DNA from: Lucifuga dentata
Taxonomy: Eukaryota > Chordata > Actinopteri > Ophidiiformes > Bythitidae
NCBI GenBank assembly: GCA_014773175.1
Contig: VXCM01000993.1
Coordinates: 62,001 to 126,000 of the forward strand
Length of the DNA stretch: 64,000 bases
Reading direction: 5' to 3'
The notes under the pieces are model-generated. The model saw nothing but the letters and a program-made list of their open reading frames with translations. It was not told the origin of the DNA and ran no database searches. Numbering within the stretch: the first letter of the stretch is position 1; every line of letters begins with the position of its first letter. Positions 11,801 through 23,155 of the stretch are shown one piece after another. The position numbers and the translations under genes were made by a program.

Positions 11801-12672
11801 TCACTGTTGATATCGAACACTTATTAGCTAAAACAACAACACATTTTTTACCTTTCCACTTTTTTCTTGGGGTCTGGTCTCCTTTTGGCGCAAGTAAACA
11901 CAGAAGGCACAAAGTCAATATTGTCATGATCCATGGATGCCTCACCTATAAAAAGCAAACAAAAGTCCTTGCTCGTTTATATTCAAGCCTCAATCTTCTC
12001 TTTAAATGCAACGACGTTTGAAAAACAGCAGTACATCAGATGCAACTTAACCAATAACGCCTTAAAGGAAAACAAACGTAGCTAAAATATCACAGCTACA
12101 TTGAGTCCAGCAAATGCGCAAAACTATGAGGTACGAGAAGTAGTGCAAATAGCGCAAATAAGATGAAGAAACAGTGAACTATCATGACAGCATTTATCAG
12201 AGAAAATTGCACTGGAAAACACAACAGAAGATATTTTAACTTCAAGTGGACTGCGATAAAGAAAGATGTGCACATTAGCTTAACCAGAGTGGTGCGAAAC
12301 AAATGAGATAGTGGAAGAATGAAAAATTACAATAACATTTACATTAAATACCGAAGTGCTTTTTAGTTTGAAGCCTACTTTGCACCTCACTTTTCACTAA
12401 TTTCAGTCGATATACCAGCCAAGGTAGCTGGTGACAGCATGCAGCACTGAAAAGAACTGATTAGCCACGTTACCTGATACAAAATGAGCGCCACAAACAC
12501 GAGCATTCCCTTTGGGTTCCTCGCTGTTGCTGCTGATATTTTTGATTGCTTGCAGCCATAAACGCCTCCGATGTCTCTGAAACGGTCCTGGTCCTGAAGG
12601 GATTCTGTAAAATTTGAGTTTGCTGGTGGTGGAATATCGATTTTTACAGGAGGGGACACAACAGGCGGACAT
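8845..12672 (-). CDS. THAP domain and C2H2 zinc-finger protein with Glu-Pro repeat tail
   Basis: Four exons (12672-12474, 11945-11852, 10826-10649, 10311-8845) join in phase to 1938 bp, that is 645 residues and a stop. Residues 1-83 form a THAP domain, a zinc-dependent DNA-binding fold related to P-element transposase: Cys4/Cys5, Cys9, Pro25, Trp39, Cys60 and His63, closing with VPSVF. A basic stretch (KKRRRRIR) follows in exon 3 and looks like a nuclear localisation signal. Exon 4 carries C2H2 fingers at about 218-238 and 270-290, both intact, with degenerate fingers between and after them (near 246-262 and 297-310). An acidic Glu-Pro repeat runs from about 320 to 475, followed by a proline-rich and then basic C-terminus. 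A sequence-specific nuclear DNA-binding factor is inferred. I do not recognise a named orthologue. Confidence 0.85.
9380..9822 (-). repeat. Coding tandem repeat encoding (Glu-Pro)n with FV(L/F)E spacers
   Basis: On the coding strand this is a near-tandem GAGCCT/GAGCCC hexamer array broken about every 30-50 bp by a unit encoding FVLE, FVFE or similar. It translates to alternating Glu-Pro with periodic aromatic/aliphatic spacers, for example [11 protein letters not shown]. Because of the repeat nearly every other frame is also open, which creates long spurious Ser-Gly and Leu-Ser reading frames. Length polymorphism between individuals is likely. Confidence 0.9.
11251..11577. repeat. Fold-back (MITE-like) element with long inverted arms
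   Basis: Within the second intron of the THAP gene, the left arm starting at 11251 (TATTGGGACCATATATGACA...) matches the reverse complement of the sequence ending near 11577 (GTATTAGGACCATATAAGAC...). Similarity runs for about 80 bp, including GGCATTATTTT and CTCGCAAATTTGCCAG-like segments, with scattered substitutions. Weaker inverted similarity continues outward on both sides (TGTTACAACGTGG against TCTTACAATGGTG). About 150 bp of unrelated sequence separates the arms. No target-site duplication or transposase is visible, so class is unassigned. Confidence 0.7.
12474..12672 (-). other. THAP-domain exon 1
   Basis: It starts at ATG (12672-12670) with [14 protein letters not shown] and ends in VCGAHFVS before a GTAACG donor at 12473. 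It supplies the C2CH zinc ligands and the conserved Trp of the THAP fold. The next exon completes the domain with [17 protein letters not shown]. This closing segment is shaped like the one found in many fish THAP proteins, which supports the splice. Confidence 0.88.
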
Positions 12673-12699
12673 TGTTGTGAAAACAGTAACACCCGTAAA

Positions 12700-12960
12700 A
12701 TTAAGGCTGCAGTTAAACGCGACTTCCGTAGCCAAGATGCGCGCGCATCCTAGTGTATAGGCTAAATGAGATAGTGAAATATCCAAGTAAGTTTATAGAA
12801 TAATGCTGCTGTTTTATGGCTACATAACAAATACGCAGTAAGCACTTAAACACTCTCTGTCCGTTGTGTGGGCATACAGTTTAGAGAAAAAGAACGTCAG
12901 CGTTGTTGGGCTGTTGTAAATAGTTTTTCCATGTAGTTATTTCCCAGTTCCGGTAGAAAC
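12700..12960 (-). promoter_or_regulatory. Probable promoter of the THAP gene
   Basis: The start codon at 12672 lies close behind a GC-richer stretch with an ETS-type core on the minus strand (CGGAAGTC, 12721-12728), a GCGCGC run near 12740, and a second TTCCGG at 12948-12953. ETS cores beside a CG-rich start region are common in TATA-less housekeeping promoters. The assignment is by position and motif only. Confidence 0.35.
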
Positions 12961-13349
12961 ACCAAAATACAGAGGGTTCCACCATGCTGTTTACACTGGA
13001 GGATCGTGTCTTTTCCATTACAGTCAGCACATGGCGCTTTAATGCCATCTGTTGGACGTAACGTTGACAAATTTATTGAGCGATTTTTACATTTAACCCA
13101 TACCATATCAGCATTTTCCCCGTCTTTATTTGTATTTCAAGAAGCGAGAAATGTAAACCCGCACGCACAAACACGCGCGCGCTCACAAAACACCCCAATG
13201 GCCATCCTGAAGTTTTCCTACAATGACTATGAAGTGGAGTGTCACTACTACACCGATAGATGTCACTGTCGTTTAGTGTATAGGAATTGGTATCCACCTT
13301 GGTTCTAGAACTCACAAATCACAGTAAAACACCATTTTATAGTAGAACC

Positions 13350-13353
<4 letters not shown>

Positions 13354-13383
<30 letters not shown>
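13354..13383. repeat. (GA)n microsatellite
   Basis: About 15 uninterrupted GA units just beyond the THAP gene promoter. Confidence 0.9.
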
Positions 13384-13386
<3 letters not shown>

Positions 13387-14976
13387 TGTTAATTTATGTC
13401 AACATTTAGGACTTTTTGCCTTTGCAAAAATTCTGTTTTTATGATCTTACCACATTGTGGGAGTCCTGCATTATACAGAGTCTAACCCTGAAGTTATGTG
13501 AGTTTTAATGATAAACACCCCTGGTGTTCAGGTGAGCTTTACTACAGCATTGCTGTGTGCAATTGGATTTCTCATACACGGCACTCTGATTCAGTTGTGA
13601 AAATTGTTCTGCAATCCAGCTTCTGAGACATATTATTACACTAATTTCTTCCTAATGTGTGTTTCATCAGCATTCTCTGATCTCCTCTCGTGTTGTGTAA
13701 TACAGAGAATCAGACACTAATGCAACAGTGGCTGACACCTGTGAAGGTCTTGTGTATTTTCAAATACTGCCTATTCAATAGCTTATGACCTGAAAAGAAA
13801 TAAATTGGCATTGCCAGTTTGTCCCTTCCCTTCCCTTCCCTCCCTCCCTCCATCCATCTCAAGGTGACTCCTCCATCTGCAACCCTCCCTGGTTTTGACA
13901 AACCCTCTCTCCACAGTAACCATGGTATAATAACTAGGCTCTGACTCCCTTTCCTTTAGTGAACTGTCAGTTTCTCACCCGTTTCATTGGTTGTCCCGGA
14001 GCTATGCACATCAATCAAAGCTCTATACTGCTGCTTTGTTCCTGATGTGTGTGTGAATAAGAGACAGACAAACTGATAGGTAGCTCATGAAAGTTGGTTA
14101 TTTCAAGAGTGATGCATACAGTAGACACCATGCTCAGATCTGCTTTATTCCATTCACATTTTCATTTTCCATTTTTGCTATCAGAGCTTCATTGCACTGG
14201 CTTCATCTCACTGCACAGCATCCCCATTTTAATTACCTTCATCTTCACCCCTCCTTGTGTTCTTCTAAGTGGAGGGAAGGAGGGAGGGAAGATAAATACA
14301 GAAGAGACTGAGGGAGAATAAAAATGTAAGAAGGGTGGGGTGGGCTGTGAATGAATGGGTGGCCTGTTTTGAATGAAAGCAGAGAAGATGAGAAAGAGAA
14401 AAAGAGAAATGTCACAATGTTTTTTTTGGTGACAAAATGAACTTTTTTTTTTAAAAAATTGATGAGATACACAGTTTAATTTCTTCTCCCTTTAACTAAT
14501 CACAACAACCAATAATCCTGTTTCTCAGGGTGCTCATGGCTTATGCAGGCTGATCATTCCCACTCTCCATATTTGACTGTTTGCAGTAGAGGATTGGTGT
14601 GTTTTTACCTAACAGTATCGGTGCCTGCACACTGATGCTGACAGGCTTCTCTGTTTACACAAAAGTACAGCAGCCCACAGGCTCAGCCACATCTACCAGG
14701 AGGGTTATGGCTGTCGGCACTGCCATCATTCAGCTGTCTGGTGAAGGGTTGAGCCACTACAACGCAATTACACATTCATTTCACCCACACAGCCAGCCAG
14801 CAGCCAACAGCAAGCCAGTCTCCCCTCCCCCCATCCCCCGTCTCCTCCCTCGCCTCCTTCCATCCCTGCTTTGCTTTGCGCTTTCTTCCTCTACTCTACA
14901 CAAAAATCTACCCTCGTTTCTGCAATCTCTGCCCTCACCCATCATTTCCATCTCCACCTGATATGGCTAACATTCN

Positions 14977-14995
14977 CACACACACACACACACAC
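14977..14995. repeat. (CA)n microsatellite at a contig seam
   Basis: About 9 CA units after a single N at 14976. Confidence 0.8.
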
Positions 14996-15635
14996 CATCA
15001 CCACCACCCCCTACTATTTTGCCACTCTCTCACTTTTCCACATCAATGATAGGTTCAAAGAAACACACAAAGGCCAGAAGCAGAGCTGAGGGAAGGTACA
15101 GTCCAAAGGGGTAAAAGATGGGAGGTGAGGTAAAGAGAGAAAACAACGTGAAATAGTGTGAAATGAGTGAAGGACAGTATCACTGGACAGCGGGAGATAA
15201 GATTTTGAGATCTTTGTGATGGGCTCCCCTGGATGGAGAATGAGGGTGAATAAGACTGGCTAATGATATATTGATTTGAGAGAGCCTGGGGCAAATATGT
15301 GGGAGAAGAGTCGCAGCTCACAACCGTCTTAAAACTCCTGAGCAGGAGGATTTGTCTTTTTTCTGTTTATCCTGAGTGGAAGAGAAGCACAACATCCTCA
15401 AGCGTCTCAGCAACGCAGTTAGATTATGCTTGTTTGCACAAATACCACTTACATTTCAGAGCTGTAGCACCTGCATCTAAAGCGAGTGGAAAGGAATTGT
15501 AATTAGATTTTACGTCACAAAATGAAAGCTCAGCTGTCAACGCTGTGAGCTGGAGCAGAATAATATCAAAGCTTCTGGCTGTAAAAGCAAGCAGTTAGAC
15601 AGAGGATGGTCATTAGGGATCACATTAGGTGAGAT

Positions 15636-15639
<4 letters not shown>

Positions 15640-15679
<40 letters not shown>
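15640..15679. repeat. (AG)n microsatellite
   Basis: Twenty uninterrupted AG units. A separate GT-rich stretch lies nearby at about 15743-15765. Confidence 0.9.
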
Positions 15680-15683
<4 letters not shown>

Positions 15684-17089
15684 AGGGAAATAATGAGATT
15701 CTCTAGTCTCTTTATAATGTATCAAGTTGTGCATGTTTATGTGTGCGTGTGTGTGTGTGTGTGTGCATGCTCATCTCCCAGTGTGTAAAAGATGTTGATA
15801 TTGATTATCAGATGTGCAGCTTGGTGAATGATACAGTCTTTATTGATCTAAGGAGTCTGTTAAGATAAAGCCTTATTGCAGGAAAACTGTCTGGGAATAA
15901 TCTGGAACCACAGCAATATTCATAGGTAATAATATATGGCCTTTTTAAAATTCAGTATTATTCCTTATTGATGTTGCCGTGCCATCCACCTTCCTGTTGT
16001 ACTAATGCCCCACTAGCCTCTGTCCATGCTGCTGTAATTCCTGTGTGAAACATCTACAGGTAGCAACAGCGGACTAATGTGGACTCTGTTAGAAATCAAA
16101 TTAATTAGGCCACTCTCTCTAAGCCTTCACTCGTCCCTGCAGTCCTGTGCTAATCACCTTCCTCTCTGGCAAATTTGAAGCAACGCCCACTGCACTTTTT
16201 CATGTTTTCCCCTCTCAAATCCCTTTGTTTCTCCTCCTGCTACTTCAGTCATATGCCCTCCTCCTCCTCCTTCTCCTCCTCCTCCACCCAACTTTCTCGC
16301 ATGCCTCTCTTCAACCTCACTTCACTCCATCTGTTTCCAGATTGTTAGAGTCTCTCCATTTTCCATTTTCTCCCCTTGTTTATCTGTTTCTCTTTATCGC
16401 TAAAATGCCACAAGTAGTTCTCAGCAGGATTCGCGTTAATGAGAAAGTGGACCAGCAGGAAGTCAGATTATATTGCATGATACCTTGTTATTCTCTGCCC
16501 GCCTCACATCTATTCCTTCTTGAAAGGTTAGAAGGTGTTGTACAAAGTCAATCTCTTGTTTCCCTCCCCCTCATCTCCGCCATACTCCCCTCTGCTCCTC
16601 CTTCCACCTGATCCTTGCTCTGTGTTAAGCCTGTTGTGACAAGGTGGGAATTGGGAATAGAGGGTACAGAGGCTTGATGAAGGAAGATGTCAGAATAGTG
16701 ATGGGTTGACATTAGGGAATAACTACCCAACTACCCTGAAAAGCCATTAATTTGTGTAAGAGTACTTATGTGACCCACACAACAGGTAGTATCTTGTGAT
16801 CCAATATTTTTATACTGTTCAACAACTCTCCAGTGATTCTGCACTTCTTTCCATTTTAATTAAAGAATATGATTCCCGTTATTACAACAGCTCTCTTTTT
16901 GCCAGATACTGTGTTTAATAAAATGTGCTATATTCTAAAAGGTAACATCTTCACGAAATGGAAGCATATTGTGGCAACAAAAGAGTTCTTAAGTTGAAAG
17001 TAGGATAGATAGGATAGATTTCTGGGATAGTATTTTTGCAAGAAATTGAAATGGCTGTGACATAAGTTAGACTTACAGGCAGATTCAAA

Positions 17090-17360
17090 CCAAAAGGTAA
17101 AAACGTTAACAAGCTTTATAACAGATCCAAAAATGGCTGAGGCAGAAAAATCAGTAGTCAAAAGGTAAAGGCGATGGCCACAAGAATGCAGGTATGCAGA
17201 CAGGAAGGCAGGCAGTCACAGAAATGGTTTGAACCTGCCTGGTATATGTGTAGGAGAGTTAAAAATAGTTATTGGGAGGTGAGGGAGTCAGGTGATCAGG
17301 CTGAAGTGGGAAACTCCAGGATGACAGCCAGCAAACAGCTTGAAAATTGTAGGCTGGTGA
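17090..17360. mobile_element. Possible degraded transposon remnant
   Basis: A G/A-rich stretch with phrases such as CAGGAAGGCAGGCAGTCAC, GTCAGGTGATCAGG and GGAAACTCCAGGATGACAG. These resemble the degenerate internal parts of dispersed elements I associate with fish genomes. There are no visible terminal repeats, open frame or target-site duplication. The call rests on general resemblance only. Confidence 0.3.
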
Positions 17361-17639
17361 CATAAATGTGCAATATTCTGTTAAGGTCATAAGGTCATAA
17401 TTTACATAAAGTTCTCAGAAGTTTTTATACACATATTTTTAGACTTTTTATTGAAATATTTATGGCACCAACTCTGCCAACACTGAGCACTGCTGTCACA
17501 CTTTCAACTGCACTAGTTGTATCTAGAGCCAATGCAATTCAACGTAATTCAGTAATTGTACCATATTCTCTGCTGCTAAAGTTCATAACTTAAACAAGAT
17601 CTCAGAAAATTATATATATATGTATATATTTTAGACTTT

Positions 17640-17800
17640 TTATCTACATTTTACCATTAGAGAAATCTTGACCTCCTTGTTTATGTGGTTGTGCTCTTGT
17701 ATTTTGTTTGACTATGTGTGAATGCCCCGCCAAGGATCGTTACAAATTTTGTTGTACTCTGTCCAATGCAATAAAGGCATTCTGATTCTGATTCTGATAA
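17640..17800 (+). mobile_element. Probable 3' tail of a non-LTR retrotransposon (CR1/L2/Rex1-like)
   Basis: The segment contains TTTTGTTGTACTCTGTCCAATG followed closely by CAATAAAGGCATTCTGATTCTGATTCTGAT. A polyadenylation-like AATAAAG followed by a short tandem hexamer (ATTCTG) is the usual 3' end of teleost CR1/L2-group LINEs. No reverse-transcriptase coding sequence is attached, so it would be a severely 5'-truncated copy. The exact family cannot be decided by eye. Confidence 0.55.
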
Positions 17801-18245
17801 ATGTTACGTTCGCGGTGCATGCCCTCGTGCCTTAGGGCATCACATTTGATTCCTGTCTTGAGTCTGTTTTCCTCAGCCATTATCTAATTTGTGCTCATTT
17901 CTACTCACCAAATTTCCCTCCATTCATTCAGCGATAGAGCCTAATACCAAGAGGGACAGTCAGTTCTCTGCACCATCCATATGCTGCCATTCATTTCTTT
18001 CATGCATCCCTTTTACCTCTCTCCACAGTCTATCCATCTCACGCCATCTCAGCATCGCTTTGAGCCTGATGGCCCTCATCTTTTCCTCGGTGAAATGGCT
18101 TTCACACACACACTGTGACCTCTCCAGAATGTGAATGAAGCTCGTTTTCCACTCCCTTCCCATGCTGTCACACCCCTTACATAGAGTCTCTGCGATATGG
18201 CAGTCACGTCACATGCACACATGCATGCCACATACACATATAAAT

Positions 18246-18247
<2 letters not shown>

Positions 18248-18277
<30 letters not shown>
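18248..18277. repeat. Poly-A tract (30 bp)
   Basis: Thirty consecutive A residues following ATATAAATGC. It could mark the tail of an old retro-insertion, but no element body is recognisable upstream. Confidence 0.85.
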
Positions 18278-18280
<3 letters not shown>

Positions 18281-19145
18281 CAAACCATGGTTCTTGCTGT
18301 GGTGTATTATCTACTGGCAGCCTTTTTCCTCAGAGCAGTAAATAAATAATGAGAACATTGTTAAAATTCTGCCAGTATTGCATTGTGCAGCTTCTCTCTG
18401 CCCTCTTCTTCCTTGCTCTGCCTCTCTCTAAAAAATAGCCTGGCCTTCCTGGAAAGATACAGGTGGTCTTTCCTTCTTTCTTATTGTTTTAAAAAACATA
18501 TTTGCTATCTTATTTTCTAACCCTAATCCTTCATCCCCTCACTCCAGCTCTTTTTTCCACCTTTTTACCCCCTCTGAATAACAAAAAAAACCATCTCTGC
18601 TGAGTCTGTGTCAAATACGGCTCTTGATACTTCCTTTTTCTCTTACTCATGCATGCGTAATATTTTCCATTAACATTTTGCAAAGACAAGAGCTCAAAAG
18701 TATCAAATGTATTTTGCTGGTGTGCAACTTGTGGAATGTGGCAAATTGTCTTTGTGATTTGTAGAATAATACAGGAACACTGACATGACATCAATCAGCA
18801 TTTGATCAGAGAGGTGGACCAAAGGTAGAGGTCAGTGGAGAAATAGAAGGGCAGTGATTTTGAGGTTACTCACCCTTTGCTCAGGTGAGAGTAAAGGAAG
18901 TGCAAGAAACAGTAGCAGACCATGTGATATGACAAGTGCTGGTATTTAAGCTGGAAACAGATCATGACGTGAGTTTTACAAGATGGATGCAGTCGGCTAA
19001 AGGTGAAAATTTCAAGTTTTAACAGGCAGTTGATATTTCGGTGTATTTCCACACAGAAGTTTGACCTTTTATGCAGAGATAAGAATCTAAATAAGATGAA
19101 ATGGGGTTGTCTGATGCGTGAGTGCAACAGATCTAGAGAAGATGA

Positions 19146-19146
<1 letters not shown>

Positions 19147-19200
<54 letters not shown>
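19147..19200. repeat. (TG)n microsatellite
   Basis: About 27 uninterrupted TG units, the longest dinucleotide run in the window. Confidence 0.92.
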
Positions 19201-19202
<2 letters not shown>

Positions 19203-20440
19203 TAGCTCTGTAGCATTTTGAAATTGGCTAAAATACAGTAAATGTAAGCCTATTGAACCACTGAACCAGACACAGTAACCATGAAATCCTGTTTCAGAAC
19301 AGGGCTTATAATAAATATCCCAGTTGGAGTGTGTGTGTTGTTATGCACAAACAGTGTGACAATACAGCATGCTCAAACAGGTTGTTCTTTAGTCCTTCTT
19401 TAGTCCTTTGCAGCTGATAAATGACTCTCTCCGGCGTAGAGAGAGATTTACACCAGACAAAGATGGAAAAATAGGGCAATGATAGGTGGAAAATTACAGT
19501 ATCCTCATAGAAAGTCAAATATCAATCTGCACTGTAAACAACATTCTTTTCAGGTTACTATCAGCGACTCTAATTGTTTCTACCCCATGGACTGTATGAC
19601 TAACTTCTCCAGCATGAATTATTTGGCAGTGACACTGCAGTAAATGTGCCAGCAAAATCTTTTTTTGAATAGAAAATTAAGTAGTGTGTTAAGTGGTGTT
19701 ACTTGTGTATGAATTTGCACTGGGAGACCAATAAGGAAGATTGGTAATAAATTTCACTCGCACACAGTACCTCTTGGGCTGGACAGATATTTAAAATGTA
19801 ATCTCTCCCCATGCTTTTCCCTTTTCCCCCCATAGCAGGTCATTCTGATCATTGCAGAAAATCTTTGTTCCACCCCATCTCTGCTTCCTCACTGCTCTCC
19901 CACACAGTCATTTGCATTTCTCTCCTGGCTTTCTTCCATATCTCTAAATTCATCCTGTCACACCTGTTATTCACTCGTTTTCTCTCTTTTCCCTTGTTTC
20001 TCTCCCTCCTTCTACGTGGCAGCGCTACCTCATCTAAATGCACGGCCAGCCTTGAGCTCCTTACCTGCTTTGGGCATTTCTGTTGGTATGAAAGAGTGCA
20101 ATCATCCTACTCTTTCTTATGCCATCTCACAACAACTAAAGGTGACACGGTCTCATGCCATCAGATGTCTGTGTGTCTGTCTGTCTGTGTGTTTGTTTTA
20201 ATTGTGCAGCACATGAACACCTTGATATTTCATTCACTTTTATAGCTTTGCTGATTCTCTCGCCCTGTCCTGCCCATATACAGGCTTTGCAGTGCTTGTT
20301 CTCTTGCCTGCAGACAGGCAGACTAAAGGAAACAGAGAGGGGAAGGGGAGAGGAGAGAGGAAGGAGGAGGGAGAGGATAGCAAATGAGGTGTGGGTAAAA
20401 ATTATGGGGGACCAGGAGAGTGCAGTAGCCCAACCCTGTA

Positions 20441-20444
<4 letters not shown>

Positions 20445-20478
<34 letters not shown>
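20445..20478. repeat. (GA)n microsatellite
   Basis: About 17 GA units following a purine-rich stretch (20330-20390). Confidence 0.9.
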
Positions 20479-20481
<3 letters not shown>

Positions 20482-21235
20482 ATATAGTGAGAAAGAAGAA
20501 TTCAGCTTTAGTATTAGTGCAGCGTACATATCAGCAGGTTTCTTACCGCTGGGGAACAGCCGCCTTTGTGTTCCCCCTCTGCAGTGGGGGAGTGCATTTA
20601 CCATCGTGCCCAAGGGGAGAAGCCAAGAAGTATCCTCCAATCAGCCGTGAGGATTTCTCTCATCTCGTGAGGCTGCTGATGGTGATTTATCACTGACTTG
20701 AGACAGACTCTGCACTCTGCTCAATACTCAAACCTCCTGGAATACTCACGCCATGATTTTTTATTTTCTTAAACACAAACACCCTCCTGAGGATATTTCT
20801 GAATAGAGTGACCAGCGGATAATAGGGGGAATAAAATGGACTTACACTCTTGAATTTCCGAATGTCTCTTCTGCAGACTGAAGATGGACTAACTTTTCAG
20901 GTGCATTTGTGCATGTGAGGACACAAATCATCTGACATCTTTTCATACTTGCATTGAATAGAAGAGTATAGGCATGTTTTGGGGATTATTTGTCATTTCT
21001 TTCTTCTTAACATGATAATAGTCTATTAGTCTGGGTGATCCTAGATGATCTACTGTAATAATCATGTAGGATACAATAGGCAGCCATACACGATGATAGA
21101 CAGGAGATAGAGATGGAGAGAGAAGAGATAAACAGTTGGAGCAGTTGACACACCTGCTGAGCATGTCTGACACATCATGGTAGCTTGATTTGCTTTCCAG
21201 ACTTTATCAGATTGGAGCCTTTTCTCAATTTTGTA

Positions 21236-21350
21236 TGTGTGTGTGTGTTACAGAAGAGGCTTGAGTGGAGACACCTCTCCTGTATGCTGGTGTGTGTGTG
21301 TGTGAGACACAGAGAGAGAGAGAGAGTGTGTGTGTGTGTGTGTGTGCTAG
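21236..21350. repeat. Compound (TG)n/(AG)n microsatellite
   Basis: Three short TG runs and one AG run within about 115 bp (near 21236-21248, 21290-21304, 21310-21326 and 21327-21345). Confidence 0.75.
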
Positions 21351-23155
21351 GAGCTAGAGTTTGGGATTACACAGTCCCTGGAAAGGATGCAGGTGTAGTG
21401 GAGCCATGAATGAGGATTAGGAGCTCTAACACCTTGTTGCTGGCTGCACATGCAGGATGGACCTTTCAGACAAGGAACTGCTGAAGGATTACAGATAAAG
21501 GAAGGGACTGAGGTTAACCTGATAGTGAATAGTTTCACATCAGGTTAAAAACAAACAAAAACAGGATATTTAACTAGTGTACATAAATGAAATAATTCAT
21601 CTCAAGAGCACATCGAGATAAACACAAGATGGTACAGATGATAAACTTGAATTCCCCAACAACCTGACAAAATCCAATTGATCCGTGGGTTGGGTGGATA
21701 TTGATTTCTCAACATTGATCAGGATAGCACGTTGCCTGATCTCTGCTTAAGAGGTCACTAATTTAATTATCATCCATCATTCAACCACAGCCTGGAGCAG
21801 TTGTAGAAATATTTGGAAATGCAGTTGAGAAAGTCAGTGGCAAAAATTGTGTGATGATCTCTGATAATGTATCATTTAAAACCTTGTCCTTTTTAACAAT
21901 CTTTACATGGTTACTGTTACATGTTTTATTCATGCTTGCTGTTATTTGGATGTACAGTGTGAAAAAAATGATTACTCCTTGGTGGCAGTTCTGCTGACAG
22001 ATACAGAGCATTTGGCAGGTAGTGTGTGTAGTGGGCAGTGTAGCTGAAAGAGAGTGTGTCTTTGATGCTTGTGCAGGTGTGCATGTTTTTTGCTCATCTC
22101 CCTCGCCTGTGGCTTATCTTAGCCCCACAGCAAGGGCTTAAAAATCCTGGCTAATGCCTTTAATGGACAGCTCTCCCCACCGTCACCACCCATCCAACCT
22201 TCCCCGCCTCAACACTTGACGAGTTTCAATGGAGTTAAATTAGGAAATACCTTTAAGAAGTACATTGATCCTTAAGTGAAGGAGCAGAGCAGGAGAAGAG
22301 CGTCTGACAGGGCTTTTCATGAGCAGAAGTTATCTCTGCAGCCACACTCAGCGAGCCTGGAAAGCAGAAAAGAGTGGGTGGGAAGCTCGGTGTGGGAGTG
22401 GGAGAAAGCTGGGTGGAAAAACAAGTCTGAGGCAAATTCTTTGACAGCTGTGTTGTTGGTTTTTGAAATTTTCAAAGAGTTCTGTTTGGACTATTAATGC
22501 TTCAAGGGTAAAAAACTCAGGAACAGTGTGGGGGAGCTCAGTGAGAGATCTACAGGGAAAACCTGTTCAATCCCACACAGTTTTTAACAGTAAAGAACAA
22601 GCGAAGCAACACACACCAGATGGACTGCATGATCATTTTTGACAATTCACTGGATAAGTATTGATTTGTCTGAAGCAGCTGTCTGATCTATTTAATGACA
22701 CAAACACAAACCAGAAGAAAGATTACAGCACATTTTTTGTCCAGCTCAACTGTTTTTTGTCATTTTACCCAGTCAGCTTTCATCCTTTCTGCCAAAGATT
22801 ACAGTGTTGCCTGATATATGATCTACACAGGAACTTAAAAAAGCTATTTCTGCCTGCGATGGAGAAGGAAGCACACACAAGGACTTCTTCAGGTGAAGCT
22901 TTTATCTTGATATTTGAACTCAATCTGGATAATGACACACAAAAAAGAGAAGAGCAGTGACTCAGTGACACCTAGAAGGGATGTGTTGTGTTTTACTCCA
23001 AGGAGGAAAAGTGTGAGATACCACAAGCCTGTGAATGAGGGTGGGGCTCTCCCACTGCCACAGACAAAGACCTTAACAGAGAGAGTGCTGGTGTGAGAAC
23101 TGCTTATCTGAGGCGGTTTTGGACCTGCACAGTCCAGTACGTGTCAAAAGTCACA

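Larger units (their letters stand above)
12960..23155. other. Large intergenic region, repeat-rich, no supported gene
   Basis: About 10 kb between the divergently oriented THAP gene and PDZD4. Reading frames here are short, lack splice-linked partners and resemble no family. The longer ones follow pyrimidine-rich tracts (16147-16611, 19811-20245). It holds GA, CA, TG and poly-A microsatellites, a LINE-like 3' tail near 17.7 kb and a possible older transposon remnant near 17.1-17.4 kb. The 5' UTR and promoter of PDZD4 should lie in its right-hand end (about 22-23.1 kb), but I see no clear TATA box or CpG cluster to fix them. Confidence 0.6.

Noticed and set aside
12897..13315. Small exon-like frames on both strands upstream of the THAP gene
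   Set aside because: Overlapping frames on opposite strands without homology. The region looks like promoter-proximal DNA and I found no convincing splice pairs.
15640..15679. CRISPR-like or other regular repeat arrays
   Set aside because: All regular repeats seen are dinucleotide, tetranucleotide or homopolymer microsatellites without spacers. The genome is eukaryotic.
16147..16611. 154-residue plus-strand frame with leucine runs resembling a membrane segment
   Set aside because: It derives from a pyrimidine-rich, CTC/CTT-repetitive stretch; the leucine run reflects base composition and no family is recognisable.
19811..20245. 144-residue plus-strand frame
   Set aside because: Pyrimidine-rich intergenic DNA with TCT/CTT bias and no homology. 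Overlapping frames on both strands are equally open.
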